64,000 nt of DNA, taken from positions 155,955 to 219,954 of the forward strand of contig NZ_JAKWJR010000009.1 in the NCBI RefSeq assembly GCF_022761125.1, written 5' to 3'. How positions within the stretch are numbered: position 1 is the first letter of the stretch; each line of letters starts with the position of its first letter. Position numbers and translations under genes: made by a program. Source of the stretch: Nocardioides sp. SR21. GTDB taxonomy: Bacteria; Actinomycetota; Actinomycetes; Propionibacteriales; Nocardioidaceae. Below the pieces are notes generated by a model, which saw only the letters and a program-made list of their open reading frames with translations, did no database searches and was not told where the DNA came from. Shown in pieces: positions 18,519 through 26,737 of this stretch.

Positions 18519-20540
18519 ATGACCGACCCGCAACCCGAGCTGCTGCCGGGGATGGTCCGGGCCACGGTCAAGGAGTCGCAGGCCAAGGCGCGGGCCACCC
18601 GCGCCCGCAAGGCCGCCGAGGCGGAGCCGGCCGCGGTGGACCCCGTCGCGCAGGTGCTGGTCGACCTGCCGCTGGCACACCTCGACCGGCCCTTCGACTA
18701 CGCCGTCCCCGCCTCGATGGCCGAGACCGCGGTCCCGGGTGCGCGGGTGAAGGTGCGGTTCGCCGGCCAGGACGTCGACGGGTACGTCGTCGCCCGCGTC
18801 GCGACGTCCGACCACACCGGCAAGCTCGCGCCGTTGCGTCGCGTGGTCAGCCCCGAGCCTGTCCTCGCGCCGCAGGTCGCGGCGCTCTCGGCCGACCTCG
18901 CCGAGCGGTACGCCGGCTCGCGCGCCGACGTGCTGCGCCTCGCCGTACCCGCCCGGCACGCGACCACGGAGAAGGAGCCGTCGCCACCCGCCGAGCCGTC
19001 CGTCCGCGACGCGAAGGCGGGCGAGGCGGCCTGGGCCGACCACCTCCCCGGGGCGGCCTTCCTCCGTCACCTCACCGAGGGCGCCACGCCACGCGCCGTC
19101 TGGACCGCCGCCCCCGCGACCGACTGGGCGCTGCTCCTCGCACACGCCGTGGCCGCCGTCGTGGCCGCCGGGCGCGGGGCGCTGGTGTGCGTGCCCGACG
19201 GCAAGGACGTCGCGCGGGTCGACCGGGCGCTCACCGACGTGCTCGGTCCCGACCGGCACGTCACGCTGACCGCCGACTCCGGTCCCGCCCGCCGCTACCG
19301 CGACTTCCTCGCGGTCAGCCGCGGCGCGCGGAAGGTCGTCGTCGGCACCCGTGCGGCCGGCTTCGCGCCCGTCCACGACCTCGGCCTGGTCGCGATCTGG
19401 GACGACGGCGACGACCTGCACGCCGAGCCGCGTGCGCCGTACCCTCACACCCGCGACACGCTGCTGCTGCGCGCGGAGCGCGAGGGCGCGGCGGCGCTGC
19501 TCGGCGGCTTCGTGCGCACCGTCGAGGGCGAGTACCTCCTCCGCACGGGCTGGGCCCGCGAGCTCACCCCGACCCGCGAGGCCCGTCGCCGGGTCACGGT
19601 GGCGATCGCCGGGGAGCCGGCGTTCCGCGACGTGCAGGCACGCGGCGCCCGGGTGCCGCGCGAGGTCCACCTCGCGATCCGCGAGGCGATCGAGCACGGG
19701 CCGGTGCTCGTGCAGACGCCGCGGCTCGGGTACGCCAGCGCCCTCGCCTGCGAGCGCTGCCGGACGCCCGCGCGCTGCGAGGCCTGCCAGGGCCCGCTGG
19801 CGCTGACCGGCCCGACGACCCCGCCCGCGTGCCGCTGGTGCGGCTCCGAGGCGGAGGCGTGGGCGTGCAAGGAGTGCGGCCACCGTGGGCTGCGTGCCCC
19901 GGTGCTCGGTGACGCGCGCACCGCCGAGGAGCTCGGGCGCGCGTTCCCTGGCGTCACCGTGCGCACCAGCTCCGGCGAGCAGGTGCTCGCGACCGTCGGT
20001 GCCAAGCCGCAGATCGTGGTCGCGACCCCGGGAGCCGAGCCCGTGGCCGAGGGCGGCTACGCCGCAGTCGTGCTGCTCGACACCTGGCTGCTGCTGTCCC
20101 GGATCGACCTGCGTGCCGACGAGGAGGCGCTGCGCCGCTGGGCCAACGCTGCGGCGCTGGCCCGCCCCGGCGGTCGCGTGGTCGCGGTCGGCGACCCCGC
20201 GCACCCGGCTCTCCAGGCGCTGGTGCGCTGGGACGCGGCCGGGTTCGCGGCTCGCGAGACCACCGAGCGCTCCGAGGCGCACCTGCCTCCGGTGAGCCGG
20301 CTGGCGACGATCACCGGTGAGCCGGGCGCGGTCGACGACGCGCTCACGCTGCTCGCCGCCCCCGAGAGCGCCGAGGTGCTCGGCCCGGTCGACCTCGGCG
20401 AGGGCGAGAGCCGGGTCGTCGTGCGCGTGCCGCGGGCCCGCGGCATGGAGCTCTCCCACGCCCTGGGGGAGCTCCAGCGGGTGCGGTCGAGCCGCAAGCT
20501 GGACGCCGTGCGCATCCAGGTCGATCCGTCGACGCTCTGA
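18519..20540 (+). CDS. priA: Primosomal protein N' (PriA), helicase-motif-degenerate actinobacterial form
   Basis: 673 residues. PriA recognises stalled forks and loads the replicative helicase. The N-terminal 3'-binding domain (VLVDLPLAHLDRPFDYAVP) and the zinc-binding region (CERCRTPARCEAC ... CRWCG ... CKECGHRG) are intact. The Walker A motif is absent: the region that should read GxTGSGKT is TAAPATDWALLLAHA, and the DEAH box is replaced by IWDDGDDL. This loss is known for actinobacterial PriA and implies structural loading without helicase activity. The ATG is preceded at 7 nt by TAGAAC, a weak -10, so the transcript may be leaderless. Confidence 0.93.
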   Translation: MTDPQPELLPGMVRATVKESQAKARATRARKAAEAEPAAVDPVAQVLVDLPLAHLDRPFDYAVPASMAETAVPGARVKVRFAGQDVDGYVVARVATSDHTGKLAPLRRVVSPEPVLAPQVAALSADLAERYAGSRADVLRLAVPARHATTEKEPSPPAEPSVRDAKAGEAAWADHLPGAAFLRHLTEGATPRAVWTAAPATDWALLLAHAVAAVVAAGRGALVCVPDGKDVARVDRALTDVLGPDRHVTLTADSGPARRYRDFLAVSRGARKVVVGTRAAGFAPVHDLGLVAIWDDGDDLHAEPRAPYPHTRDTLLLRAEREGAAALLGGFVRTVEGEYLLRTGWARELTPTREARRRVTVAIAGEPAFRDVQARGARVPREVHLAIREAIEHGPVLVQTPRLGYASALACERCRTPARCEACQGPLALTGPTTPPACRWCGSEAEAWACKECGHRGLRAPVLGDARTAEELGRAFPGVTVRTSSGEQVLATVGAKPQIVVATPGAEPVAEGGYAAVVLLDTWLLLSRIDLRADEEALRRWANAAALARPGGRVVAVGDPAHPALQALVRWDAAGFAARETTERSEAHLPPVSRLATITGEPGAVDDALTLLAAPESAEVLGPVDLGEGESRVVVRVPRARGMELSHALGELQRVRSSRKLDAVRIQVDPSTL

Positions 20541-20549
20541 CCCCATCCC

Positions 20550-20555
20550 TAGACT
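20550..20555 (+). promoter_or_regulatory. Candidate leaderless promoter of def
   Basis: TAGACT fits TANNNT and ends 6 nt before the def GTG, after the priA stop codon. This suggests that def-fmt-rsmB has its own transcription start. Confidence 0.5.
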
Positions 20556-20561
20556 GCATCC

Positions 20562-21107
20562 GTGGCCATTCAGCCGATTCGCCTGTTCGGCGACCCGATC
20601 CTCCGCAAGCCCGCACTCGAGGTCGTCGACTTCGACAAGGAGCTGCGCAGGCTCGTGGAGGACCTCACCGACACGATGCTCGACGCTCCCGGGGCCGGCC
20701 TCGCGGCGCCCCAGATCGGGGTGGGACTTCGGGTCCTCACCTGGTACGTCGACGGCGAGCCCGGCCACCTCGTGAACCCGCAGCTCGACCTCTCGGCCGA
20801 GATCCAGGACGGCCCCGAGGGCTGCCTGTCGATCCCGGAGCTGACCTACGACTGCAAGCGCGCCCTCTCGGTCGTCGCCCGCGGTTTCAACATGCACGGC
20901 GACCCGGTGACCATCGAGGGCTCCGACCTGCTGGCCCGCGCCATCCAGCACGAGACCGACCACCTCGACGGCGTGCTGTTCATCGACCGCCTCGACACCG
21001 ACGCTCGCAAGGCCGCGATGAAGGAGATCCGCGAGGCCGAGTGGTTCGGACTCGAGCAGCCGTTGGTGAAGATCTCGCCGCACGCCACCCGCGGACTGAG
21101 CATCTAG
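20562..21107 (+). CDS. def: Peptide deformylase
   Basis: 181 residues. It removes the formyl group from nascent N-formyl-methionine chains. All three metal/catalytic motifs are present: GAGLAAPQ at residues 44-51, EGCLS with the metal cysteine at residue 88, and HETDH at 130-134 (form of HExxH). GTG start. It forms an operon with fmt, which adds the same formyl group to initiator tRNA; the TAG stop overlaps the fmt GTG by one base. Confidence 0.97.
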   Translation: MAIQPIRLFGDPILRKPALEVVDFDKELRRLVEDLTDTMLDAPGAGLAAPQIGVGLRVLTWYVDGEPGHLVNPQLDLSAEIQDGPEGCLSIPELTYDCKRALSVVARGFNMHGDPVTIEGSDLLARAIQHETDHLDGVLFIDRLDTDARKAAMKEIREAEWFGLEQPLVKISPHATRGLSI

Positions 21108-22030
21108 TGCGGATCGTCTTCGCCGGCACCCCCGAGGTCGCCGTCCCGTCCCTCGACGCGATCGCCGCGTCCGGCCACGAGCTGGTCGGCGTCGTCACCC
21201 GTCCCGATGCGCCGGCCGGCCGCGGTCGCAAGCTCGTCGCCAGCCCGGTCGGGCAGCGTGCCGAGGAGCTCGGCGTACCGGTCCTGAAGCCCGACCACCC
21301 GCGCGACCCGGAGTTCCAGGACGCGCTGCGCGCGCTGGAGCCCGACTGCTGCGCGGTCGTCGCGTACGGCGCCCTGCTCCCGCAGTCCGCGCTCGACATC
21401 CCGGTCCACGGCTGGGTGAACCTGCACTTCTCGGTGCTGCCCGCCTGGCGCGGCGCCGCGCCGGTGCAGCACTCGGTATGGGCCGGCGACGAGGTCACCG
21501 GCGCCTCCACGTTCCGCATCGTCAAGGAGCTCGACGCCGGTCCGGTGTTCGGCATCATGACCGAGCGGATCCGCCCCGGCGACACGTCGGGCGACCTGCT
21601 CGCCCGGCTCGCCGAGGGCGGCTCCGGGCTGCTGGTCAAGACCATGGACGGCATCGCCGACGGCACCCTCGAGGCGCGCGAGCAGCAGCTCGACGGGCTG
21701 TCGTACGCACCCAAGATCGAGACCGACGACGCCCGCATCGACTGGTCCCAGCCCGCCATCGCCATCGACCGGCAGATCCGCGCGTGCACGCCGGCGCCGG
21801 GCGCGTGGACGACGTACGACGGCGAGCGCCTCAAGCTCGGCCCGGTCACCGTCACCGACCTGGCCCTCCCGGCCGGCGAGGTCGCGGCGGGCAAGAACCG
21901 CGTCGTCGTCGGCACCGGCACGCACGCCGTGCTGCTCGGGGACGTCAAGGCGTTCGGCAAGAAGCAGATGCCCGCCGCCGACTGGGCGCGCGGTGTCCGC
22001 CTCGAGAGCGGTGCCGCGCTGGATGGCTAG
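21107..22030 (+). CDS. fmt: Methionyl-tRNA formyltransferase
   Basis: 307 residues. It formylates Met-tRNAfMet with 10-formyl-tetrahydrofolate. The N-terminal Rossmann domain begins RIVFAGTPEVAVPSL; the catalytic motif NLHFSVLPAWRGAAPVQ holds the conserved Asn and His, with the aspartate in the ELDAGPVFG segment. The C-terminal OB-fold domain follows at about residue 205. GTG start overlapping def, and the 3' end overlaps rsmB by 8 nt. Confidence 0.96.
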   Translation: MRIVFAGTPEVAVPSLDAIAASGHELVGVVTRPDAPAGRGRKLVASPVGQRAEELGVPVLKPDHPRDPEFQDALRALEPDCCAVVAYGALLPQSALDIPVHGWVNLHFSVLPAWRGAAPVQHSVWAGDEVTGASTFRIVKELDAGPVFGIMTERIRPGDTSGDLLARLAEGGSGLLVKTMDGIADGTLEAREQQLDGLSYAPKIETDDARIDWSQPAIAIDRQIRACTPAPGAWTTYDGERLKLGPVTVTDLALPAGEVAAGKNRVVVGTGTHAVLLGDVKAFGKKQMPAADWARGVRLESGAALDG

Positions 22031-23378
22031 CCGTCGTCCCACACTCGACCCGGCCCGCCTGGCCGCCCTGGAGGTGCTCAAGGCGGTGCGCGTCGACGAC
22101 GCGTACACCAACCTGGTGCTGCCGTCGGTGCTCCGCCAGCACGGGCTCACCGGGCGCGACGCGGCCTTCGTGACCGAGCTCGTCTCCGGCACGATCCGGC
22201 GGCGCGGCACGTACGACGCGATCCTGGCTGCCTGCATCGACCGGCCGCTCGGCAAGGTCGAGGCGAAGGTGCTCGACGCGCTGCGGCTCGGCACCCACCA
22301 GCTGCTGTCGATGCGGGTGCCCGCACACGCCGCGATCAGCACGACCGTCGACCTGGTGCGCGCCAAGGTCAGCTCGGGCGCGGGGGGCTTCGCCAATGCC
22401 GTGCTCCGCAAGGTCGACGCCCGGGACCTCGACGCCTGGGTCGCGCGGGTCGCTCCGGACCCGACGAGGTCACCGAGCCGGCACGGCGCCATCGCGTACA
22501 GCCACCCCGGCTGGATCGTCGACGAGCTCCAGGCGGCGGTGGGCCCGGACGAGCTGTTCGCGCTGCTCGCGGCCGACAACGAGCCGCCCCGGGTGACGCT
22601 CGTGGCCAGGCCCGGGCGTGTCTCCCGCGACGAGCTGCCCGGCGAGCCGACGCCGTACTCGCCGTACGGCGTGACGCTGTCCGGTGGCGACCCGGGGGAG
22701 ATCCCCGCCGTCGCCGACGGGCGCGCGGGCGTGCAGGACGAGGGCTCGCAGCTGGTCGCGATGGCGCTGGCCAACGCCCCGCTGGACGGCGCCGACGCGA
22801 CCTGGCTCGACCTGTGCGCCGGCCCGGGAGGCAAGGCCGCGCTGCTCGCCGCGCTGGCCGGCGAGCGCGGGGCGAGCATGGTCGCCGCCGAGCGGCAGGA
22901 GCACCGCGCCCGCCTCGTTCAGCGTGCCCTGACCGGATCGCCCGGGGTGCGCGGCGTGGTCACGTCCGACGGCACCGCCCCGCCGTTCGCGCCCGGCAGC
23001 TTCGACCGGGTCCTGGTCGATGCGCCGTGCACCGGGCTCGGCGCGCTGCGCCGCCGGCCGGAGGCCCGGTGGCGCCGGCGCGCCGACGACCTGCTCGCCC
23101 TGGTGCTGCTCCAGCGCCGGCTGGTGTCCGCTGCGCTCGACCTGGCCCGGCCCGGGGGAGTCGTGCTCTACGCGACCTGCTCGCCGGTGCTCTCCGAGAC
23201 CGAGGGCGTGGTGTCGTCGGTGCTCAGCACCCGCAGCGACGTCCGGCTCGAGGACGCCTCGGGCCTGCTGCCCGGGGTGCCCGACTGCGCCGGGCCGGTT
23301 CCCGGGACCGTCCAGCTGTGGCCGCACCGGCACGGCACGGACGCCATGTTCATGGCGCTGCTGCGGCGTACCGACTAG
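22023..23378 (+). CDS. rsmB: 16S rRNA (cytosine-5) methyltransferase RsmB/NOP family
   Basis: 451 residues. It has an N-terminal NusB-like RNA-binding domain (about residues 10-140, with AAFVTELVSGTIRRRGTYD) and a C-terminal NOL1/NOP2/Sun SAM methyltransferase domain. The SAM motif is DLCAGPGGKAALL; the catalytic cysteine is in DAPCTGLGALRRRPEARW, and the second cysteine in YATCSP. The ATG overlaps the fmt end. Its TAG stop shares the palindrome CTAG with the stop of the convergent membrane-protein gene. Confidence 0.94.
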   Translation: MASRRPTLDPARLAALEVLKAVRVDDAYTNLVLPSVLRQHGLTGRDAAFVTELVSGTIRRRGTYDAILAACIDRPLGKVEAKVLDALRLGTHQLLSMRVPAHAAISTTVDLVRAKVSSGAGGFANAVLRKVDARDLDAWVARVAPDPTRSPSRHGAIAYSHPGWIVDELQAAVGPDELFALLAADNEPPRVTLVARPGRVSRDELPGEPTPYSPYGVTLSGGDPGEIPAVADGRAGVQDEGSQLVAMALANAPLDGADATWLDLCAGPGGKAALLAALAGERGASMVAAERQEHRARLVQRALTGSPGVRGVVTSDGTAPPFAPGSFDRVLVDAPCTGLGALRRRPEARWRRRADDLLALVLLQRRLVSAALDLARPGGVVLYATCSPVLSETEGVVSSVLSTRSDVRLEDASGLLPGVPDCAGPVPGTVQLWPHRHGTDAMFMALLRRTD

Positions 23379-23950
23379 GAGACCTCGGGCACCCAGACGA
23401 GGCCGTTGCCGACCTCGTCGACCTCGGCCTGGGTGGTGCCCTTGGCCGGCGCCACGGTCGCGAACCACTCGCCGTGCACGCCGCTGACGAACGTGTGCAC
23501 GCCGTCGAGGGAGTCCGCCTTGCCGGGGTCCAGGTACGCGTCGTGGTCGGCGGCCTCGCGCCAGTTCACGACCACCCAGGCGTCGTCCTTGCCGCACATG
23601 AACTTCTCGTCCATCGGCCTGTTGCACGTCCACCCGGGCGCGTCGACCGAGACCGGGGCGGCCCCCTTCGGCAGCACGGGGCTCTCCGTGGGCGGGGGAG
23701 GCGTGGGGGTCGGGTCGCTGGCGATCGGGGCCTGGTCGCCGGCGACCGGGTCGGAGCCCTGGAGCGCGGCGACCCCGACGACGACGGCCGCGACGCCCGC
23801 CGTCCCGGCGAGCACGGCGCCGACCCGGCGACGCCGCCGGATCCGCGCGCCGCTCCGGGACGAGAGCCGGACCAGCTCGTCGAGGTCGGGCTGCTCGTCG
23901 CTGACGCGCTCGCGCAGGGCGGCGCCGAGGGTGCTGTCGTGGTCGGTCAT
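23375..23950 (-). CDS. Single-pass membrane protein coupled to a SigE-type sigma factor (possible anti-sigma)
   Basis: 191 residues. The cytosolic N-terminus (about 45 residues) ends in a strongly basic stretch (RIRRRRRVG), then one transmembrane helix at about 46-62, then a Pro/Thr-rich linker and an outer domain with two close cysteines (WTCNRPMDEKFMC). The layout is that of an anti-sigma factor or sigma-operon-associated membrane protein, but the zinc anti-sigma motif HxxxCxxC is not seen. The ATG overlaps the sigma-factor stop, so the two are translationally coupled. Function is inferred from context only. Confidence 0.75.
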   Translation of the reverse strand: MTDHDSTLGAALRERVSDEQPDLDELVRLSSRSGARIRRRRRVGAVLAGTAGVAAVVVGVAALQGSDPVAGDQAPIASDPTPTPPPPTESPVLPKGAAPVSVDAPGWTCNRPMDEKFMCGKDDAWVVVNWREAADHDAYLDPGKADSLDGVHTFVSGVHGEWFATVAPAKGTTQAEVDEVGNGLVWVPEVS

Positions 23951-24456
23951 CAGGGGGTCCTCTCGGTCAGGTCGGCGCCGACGAGCGGCCGGAGTCGCTG
24001 CAGGGCGCGTCGGGATCGGGTGCGGACGGTCGTCTCGGTCATCCCGAGGTCACGGGCCGTCTCGGCGACGCTGCGGTCCTCCCAGTAGCGCAGCACCAGC
24101 ACCGCCCGGTCGTGCGGCGGCAGCGCGGCGAGCGCGGCGAGGAGGTCCAGCCGGGTCGTGGGGTCGTCCTCGGGCGCGGCGTGCTCGCCCGCGAGGACCG
24201 CGTCCGCCGGCACCTCGCTGCTGCGTCGCAGCCGACGGTGCGAGAGGAACGCGTTGAGCAGGGTGGTCCGTGCGTAGGCGACCGGGTTCTCGGTCCTGGA
24301 GACCCGGCGCCAGGAGGCGAACATCCGCGCGTACGCCGTCTGGGTGAGGTCCTCGGCGAGGTGGTGGTCGGCCGTGAGCAGGAGCGCAGCGCGGTACAGC
24401 TGGGTCCCGGTCGCTCGCACGAACTCGGCGAACTGCGCGTCCTCGTGGCTGCTCAC
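23950..24456 (-). CDS. SigE-family extracytoplasmic-function RNA polymerase sigma factor
   Basis: 168 residues. Sigma-70 region 2 spans about residues 10-75 (FVRATGTQLYRAALLLTADHHLAEDLTQTAYARMFASW). Region 4 lies at about 108-158, with the helix-turn-helix in RSVAETARDLGMTETTVRTRSRRAL. There is no region 1 or 3, as expected for ECF factors. The composition matches the SigE group common in actinobacteria. GTG start with a GAGGAG-like site upstream. It is the first gene of a two-gene operon with the membrane protein. Confidence 0.92.
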   Translation of the reverse strand: MSSHEDAQFAEFVRATGTQLYRAALLLTADHHLAEDLTQTAYARMFASWRRVSRTENPVAYARTTLLNAFLSHRRLRRSSEVPADAVLAGEHAAPEDDPTTRLDLLAALAALPPHDRAVLVLRYWEDRSVAETARDLGMTETTVRTRSRRALQRLRPLVGADLTERTP

Positions 24457-24503
24457 ACTTCTCTGACTCCTCGACCCCGTGCTCGCGTTGCAGCCGATCG
24501 GGA

Positions 24504-25238
24504 TCAGTCGAGGACGTGCCGCAGGTAGCGGCCCGGGGCGTCGAGGTACGACTTCCAGTGCTGCACCAGCTCGAGCTCCTCCCACGTCGTACGGCGCAGG
24601 CCCCAGTCGCCGACCTCGAGGATCGTGGCGCCGGTCATCGCCGCCAGGACCGGCGAGTGTGTCGCGCACAGCACCTGGCCGCCGGCGTCGACGATCCTGC
24701 CCAGCGCCCCGATCAGCGCGAGCGTGGACGAGAACGACAGCGCCGCCTCGGGCTCGTCGAGGCAGTAGAAGCCGGGGGAGTCGAAGCGGGTCCGCAGCAC
24801 CTCGAGGAACGACTCCCCGTGGCTCATCTCGTGGTAGCTCGGTGGCGGCGGTCGGTCACCCGGAAGGCCCACGGCGGTGGACTCGCTGTAGGTGTACCAG
24901 CTGTGCATGGTCTCGGCGCGCAGGAAGAAGCCCCACTTCGGAGCGCCGATGCCGCGGCGCAGCGTCAGTGCGTTGCCGAGCGGCGACTCGGTGGCCCGGG
25001 TGGAGAAGTGGCCCTGGGCCGAACCACCCTCCGGCGACAGGCCGTACGCCGCGGCGACCGCCTCGACGATCGTCGACTTGCCCGACCCATTCTCGCCGAC
25101 GAGGAACGTCACGAACGGCGACAGCTCGAGCCCCTCGCGCATGAGCTGGGCCACGGCCGGGATCGTCATCGGCCACGCGTCCTCCGGCAGGTCGTCGTCA
25201 GCGGAGACCCGGACGACGGGCGGCTGGTCGAAGTCCAT
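24504..25238 (-). CDS. AAA family ATPase (ABC/OLD-like, AAA_23/AAA_21 type)
   Basis: 244 residues. The Walker A motif GENGSGKST lies at residues 48-56. The ABC-type signature is approximated by MSHGESFL, followed by Walker B YCLDEPEAAL and the switch histidine in LCATHSPVLAAM. These motifs mark a stand-alone ATPase of the RecF/SMC/OLD-like group. Such proteins often act in DNA repair or defence; the divergent neighbour is a LigD-type polymerase, which fits a repair role but does not prove it. The ATG is 6 nt from a TANNNT hexamer. Confidence 0.85.
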   Translation of the reverse strand: MDFDQPPVVRVSADDDLPEDAWPMTIPAVAQLMREGLELSPFVTFLVGENGSGKSTIVEAVAAAYGLSPEGGSAQGHFSTRATESPLGNALTLRRGIGAPKWGFFLRAETMHSWYTYSESTAVGLPGDRPPPPSYHEMSHGESFLEVLRTRFDSPGFYCLDEPEAALSFSSTLALIGALGRIVDAGGQVLCATHSPVLAAMTGATILEVGDWGLRRTTWEELELVQHWKSYLDAPGRYLRHVLD

Positions 25239-25244
25239 GTCCGA

Positions 25245-25250
25245 ACCGTA
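25245..25250 (-). promoter_or_regulatory. Candidate leaderless promoter of the AAA ATPase gene
   Basis: On the minus strand TACGGT ends 6 nt before the ATG. It faces away from a similar hexamer for the divergent polymerase gene; the two start codons are only 39 bp apart. Confidence 0.5.
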
Positions 25251-25265
25251 GGTGGTGCCGCCCCC

Positions 25266-25271
25266 TAGGGT
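25266..25271 (+). promoter_or_regulatory. Candidate leaderless promoter of the LigD-type polymerase gene
   Basis: TAGGGT fits TANNNT and ends 6 nt before the ATG. No ribosome site is visible between them. Confidence 0.5.
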
Positions 25272-25277
25272 GGCCGC

Positions 25278-26240
25278 ATGCCGTCCAAGCCCCCTGCGGT
25301 CGAGATCGAGGTCGACAACCGGGTGGTGCGGGTCAGCAAACCGGACCGGGTCTACTTCCCGGAGTCGGGGGCCACCAAGCTCGACCTGGTCGAGTACTAC
25401 CTCGCCGTCGGGCCGGGCATCGTCAACGCGCTGTTCGAGCGGCCCTGCATGCTGCACCGCTTCCCGAAGGGGCTGGCCGGCGACAAGGTCCACCAGAAGC
25501 GGGTGCCGAACGGCGCGCCCCCGTGGCTCGAGACCGTCCGGCTGCACTTCCCGCGCTGGAACCGCACCGCCGACGAGCTCTGCGTGACCGAGCTCGGGTC
25601 GGTGATCTGGGCGGTGCAGATGTCGACCGTCGAGTTCCACCCCTGGAACAGCCGCCGCGACGACACCGAGAAGCCCGACGAGTGGCGCATCGACCTCGAC
25701 CCGGGTCCGCTCAGCGACTACGACCAGGTGCGCCGCGTCGCCCACGTCGCGCACGAGGTCCTCGACGAGCTCGGCGCGGTCGGCTTCCCGAAGACCAGCG
25801 GCAGCAAGGGGCTGCACATCTACGTGCGGATCCGCCCCGACCACGGCTTCAAGGAGGTACGCCGCGCCGCCCTCGCGTTCGCCCGCGAGGTCGAGCGCCG
25901 CGCCCCCGACGACGTCACCACCACCTGGTGGAAGAAGGACCGCGACCCCCACCACCTGTTCGTGGACTACAACCAGAACGCCCGCGACCACACGATCGCG
26001 GCGGCGTACTCCGTCCGCGGCCTCCCCGACGCCCGCGTCTCCACCCCGGTCCGCTGGGACGAGATCGACGCCGCCGACCCGCGCGACTTCACGATCTTCA
26101 CGGTCCCGGACCGGTTCGCCCAGCTCGGCGACCTGCACGCCGACATCGACGACCACGTCTTCGACATCGCCCCGCTTCTCGAGTGGGCCGACCGCGACCA
26201 GCGGTCCGGCGCCGAGGTCCCGGACGAGCCCGAGGACTGA
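25278..26240 (+). CDS. LigD-type DNA polymerase (archaeo-eukaryotic primase superfamily), stand-alone
   Basis: 320 residues. It is homologous to the polymerase domain of LigD, which fills gaps in non-homologous end joining. The catalytic DxD is in WRIDLDPGP, the SxH motif in SGSKGLHIYV and the third carboxylate in FVDYNQN. There is no ligase or 3'-phosphoesterase domain and no Ku gene beside it, so it is one of the separate PolDom proteins frequent in actinobacteria. It can be expected to act in end joining or base-excision gap filling. It diverges from an AAA ATPase. Confidence 0.9.
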   Translation: MPSKPPAVEIEVDNRVVRVSKPDRVYFPESGATKLDLVEYYLAVGPGIVNALFERPCMLHRFPKGLAGDKVHQKRVPNGAPPWLETVRLHFPRWNRTADELCVTELGSVIWAVQMSTVEFHPWNSRRDDTEKPDEWRIDLDPGPLSDYDQVRRVAHVAHEVLDELGAVGFPKTSGSKGLHIYVRIRPDHGFKEVRRAALAFAREVERRAPDDVTTTWWKKDRDPHHLFVDYNQNARDHTIAAAYSVRGLPDARVSTPVRWDEIDAADPRDFTIFTVPDRFAQLGDLHADIDDHVFDIAPLLEWADRDQRSGAEVPDEPED

Positions 26241-26280
26241 CCCTCTCCCGTCGAGAGATCAGCACCAGGCTGGCGGTCCC

Positions 26281-26286
26281 TAGACT
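26281..26286 (+). promoter_or_regulatory. Candidate leaderless promoter of the cupin gene
   Basis: TAGACT fits TANNNT and ends 6 nt before the cupin ATG. Confidence 0.5.
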
Positions 26287-26292
26287 CGGGAC

Positions 26293-26661
26293 ATGAACCG
26301 ACCCGTCGACATCGCCGACAAGCTGTCCGCGTTCTCGGACCACTGGTCGCCGAAGGTCGTGGCCCGCCTCAACGACTACGAGATCAAGCTCGTGAAGGTC
26401 AAGGGCGAGTTCGTCTGGCACACCCACGAGGACACCGACGAGCTGTTCCTCGTGGTCGACGGGACCCTCACCATCCAGCTGCGCGACGGCGACGTGACGC
26501 TGACACCCGGGCAGCTGTACGTCGTCCCGCGCGGCGTCGAGCACTGCCCGATCGCCGACGGCGAGGTCGCCGCGATGCTGATCGAGCCCACCGGCGTGGT
26601 CAACACCGGCGATGCCGGCGGTGAGCTGACGGCCGCCTACGACGACTCGCTCCTGGGCTGA
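26293..26661 (+). CDS. Cupin domain protein
   Basis: 122 residues with a single cupin barrel. Motif 1 is seen in GEFVWHTHEDTDELFLVVDG: two histidines and a glutamate that would bind a metal. Motif 2 is PGQLYVVPRGVEHCPIA, with the third histidine. The length and the KVVARLNDYEIKLVKVKGEF lead-in fit small mannose-6-phosphate-isomerase-like cupins of unknown substrate. A 20-bp sequence containing the stop codon and following bases also occurs after the preceding gene. Confidence 0.88.
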   Translation: MNRPVDIADKLSAFSDHWSPKVVARLNDYEIKLVKVKGEFVWHTHEDTDELFLVVDGTLTIQLRDGDVTLTPGQLYVVPRGVEHCPIADGEVAAMLIEPTGVVNTGDAGGELTAAYDDSLLG

Positions 26662-26669
26662 CCCTCTCC

Positions 26670-26732
26670 CGTCGAGACGCCAGAAAGGGTCCTGGGGAGC
26701 GCTCCGGAAGGGCCGTTCCTGGTGTCTCGACG
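26670..26732. terminator. Long imperfect palindrome between convergent genes
   Basis: A 63-bp inverted repeat: outer arms CGTCGAGAC/GTCTCGACG, further pairing CCAG/CTGG, and a centre at GGAGC/GCTCC. It lies between the cupin gene and the convergent DUF1801 gene and may end transcription from both sides. The flank CTGACCCTCTCCCGTCGAGA just before it also occurs at 26237-26256, there joined directly to GATCAGC, the same word that follows this palindrome. The upstream copy thus looks like the element with its middle missing. Confidence 0.6.
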
Positions 26733-26737
26733 ACAGA

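Noticed and set aside
18519..20540. PriA as a pseudogene because of the missing Walker A
   Set aside because: The frame is intact, zinc-binding cysteines are kept, and loss of helicase motifs is a known trait of actinobacterial PriA.
26237..26677. Cupin gene as a transposed unit bounded by target-site repeats
   Set aside because: The flanking 20-bp copies each start at a stop codon and belong to a 3' element; no transposase or terminal inverted repeat flanks the gene.
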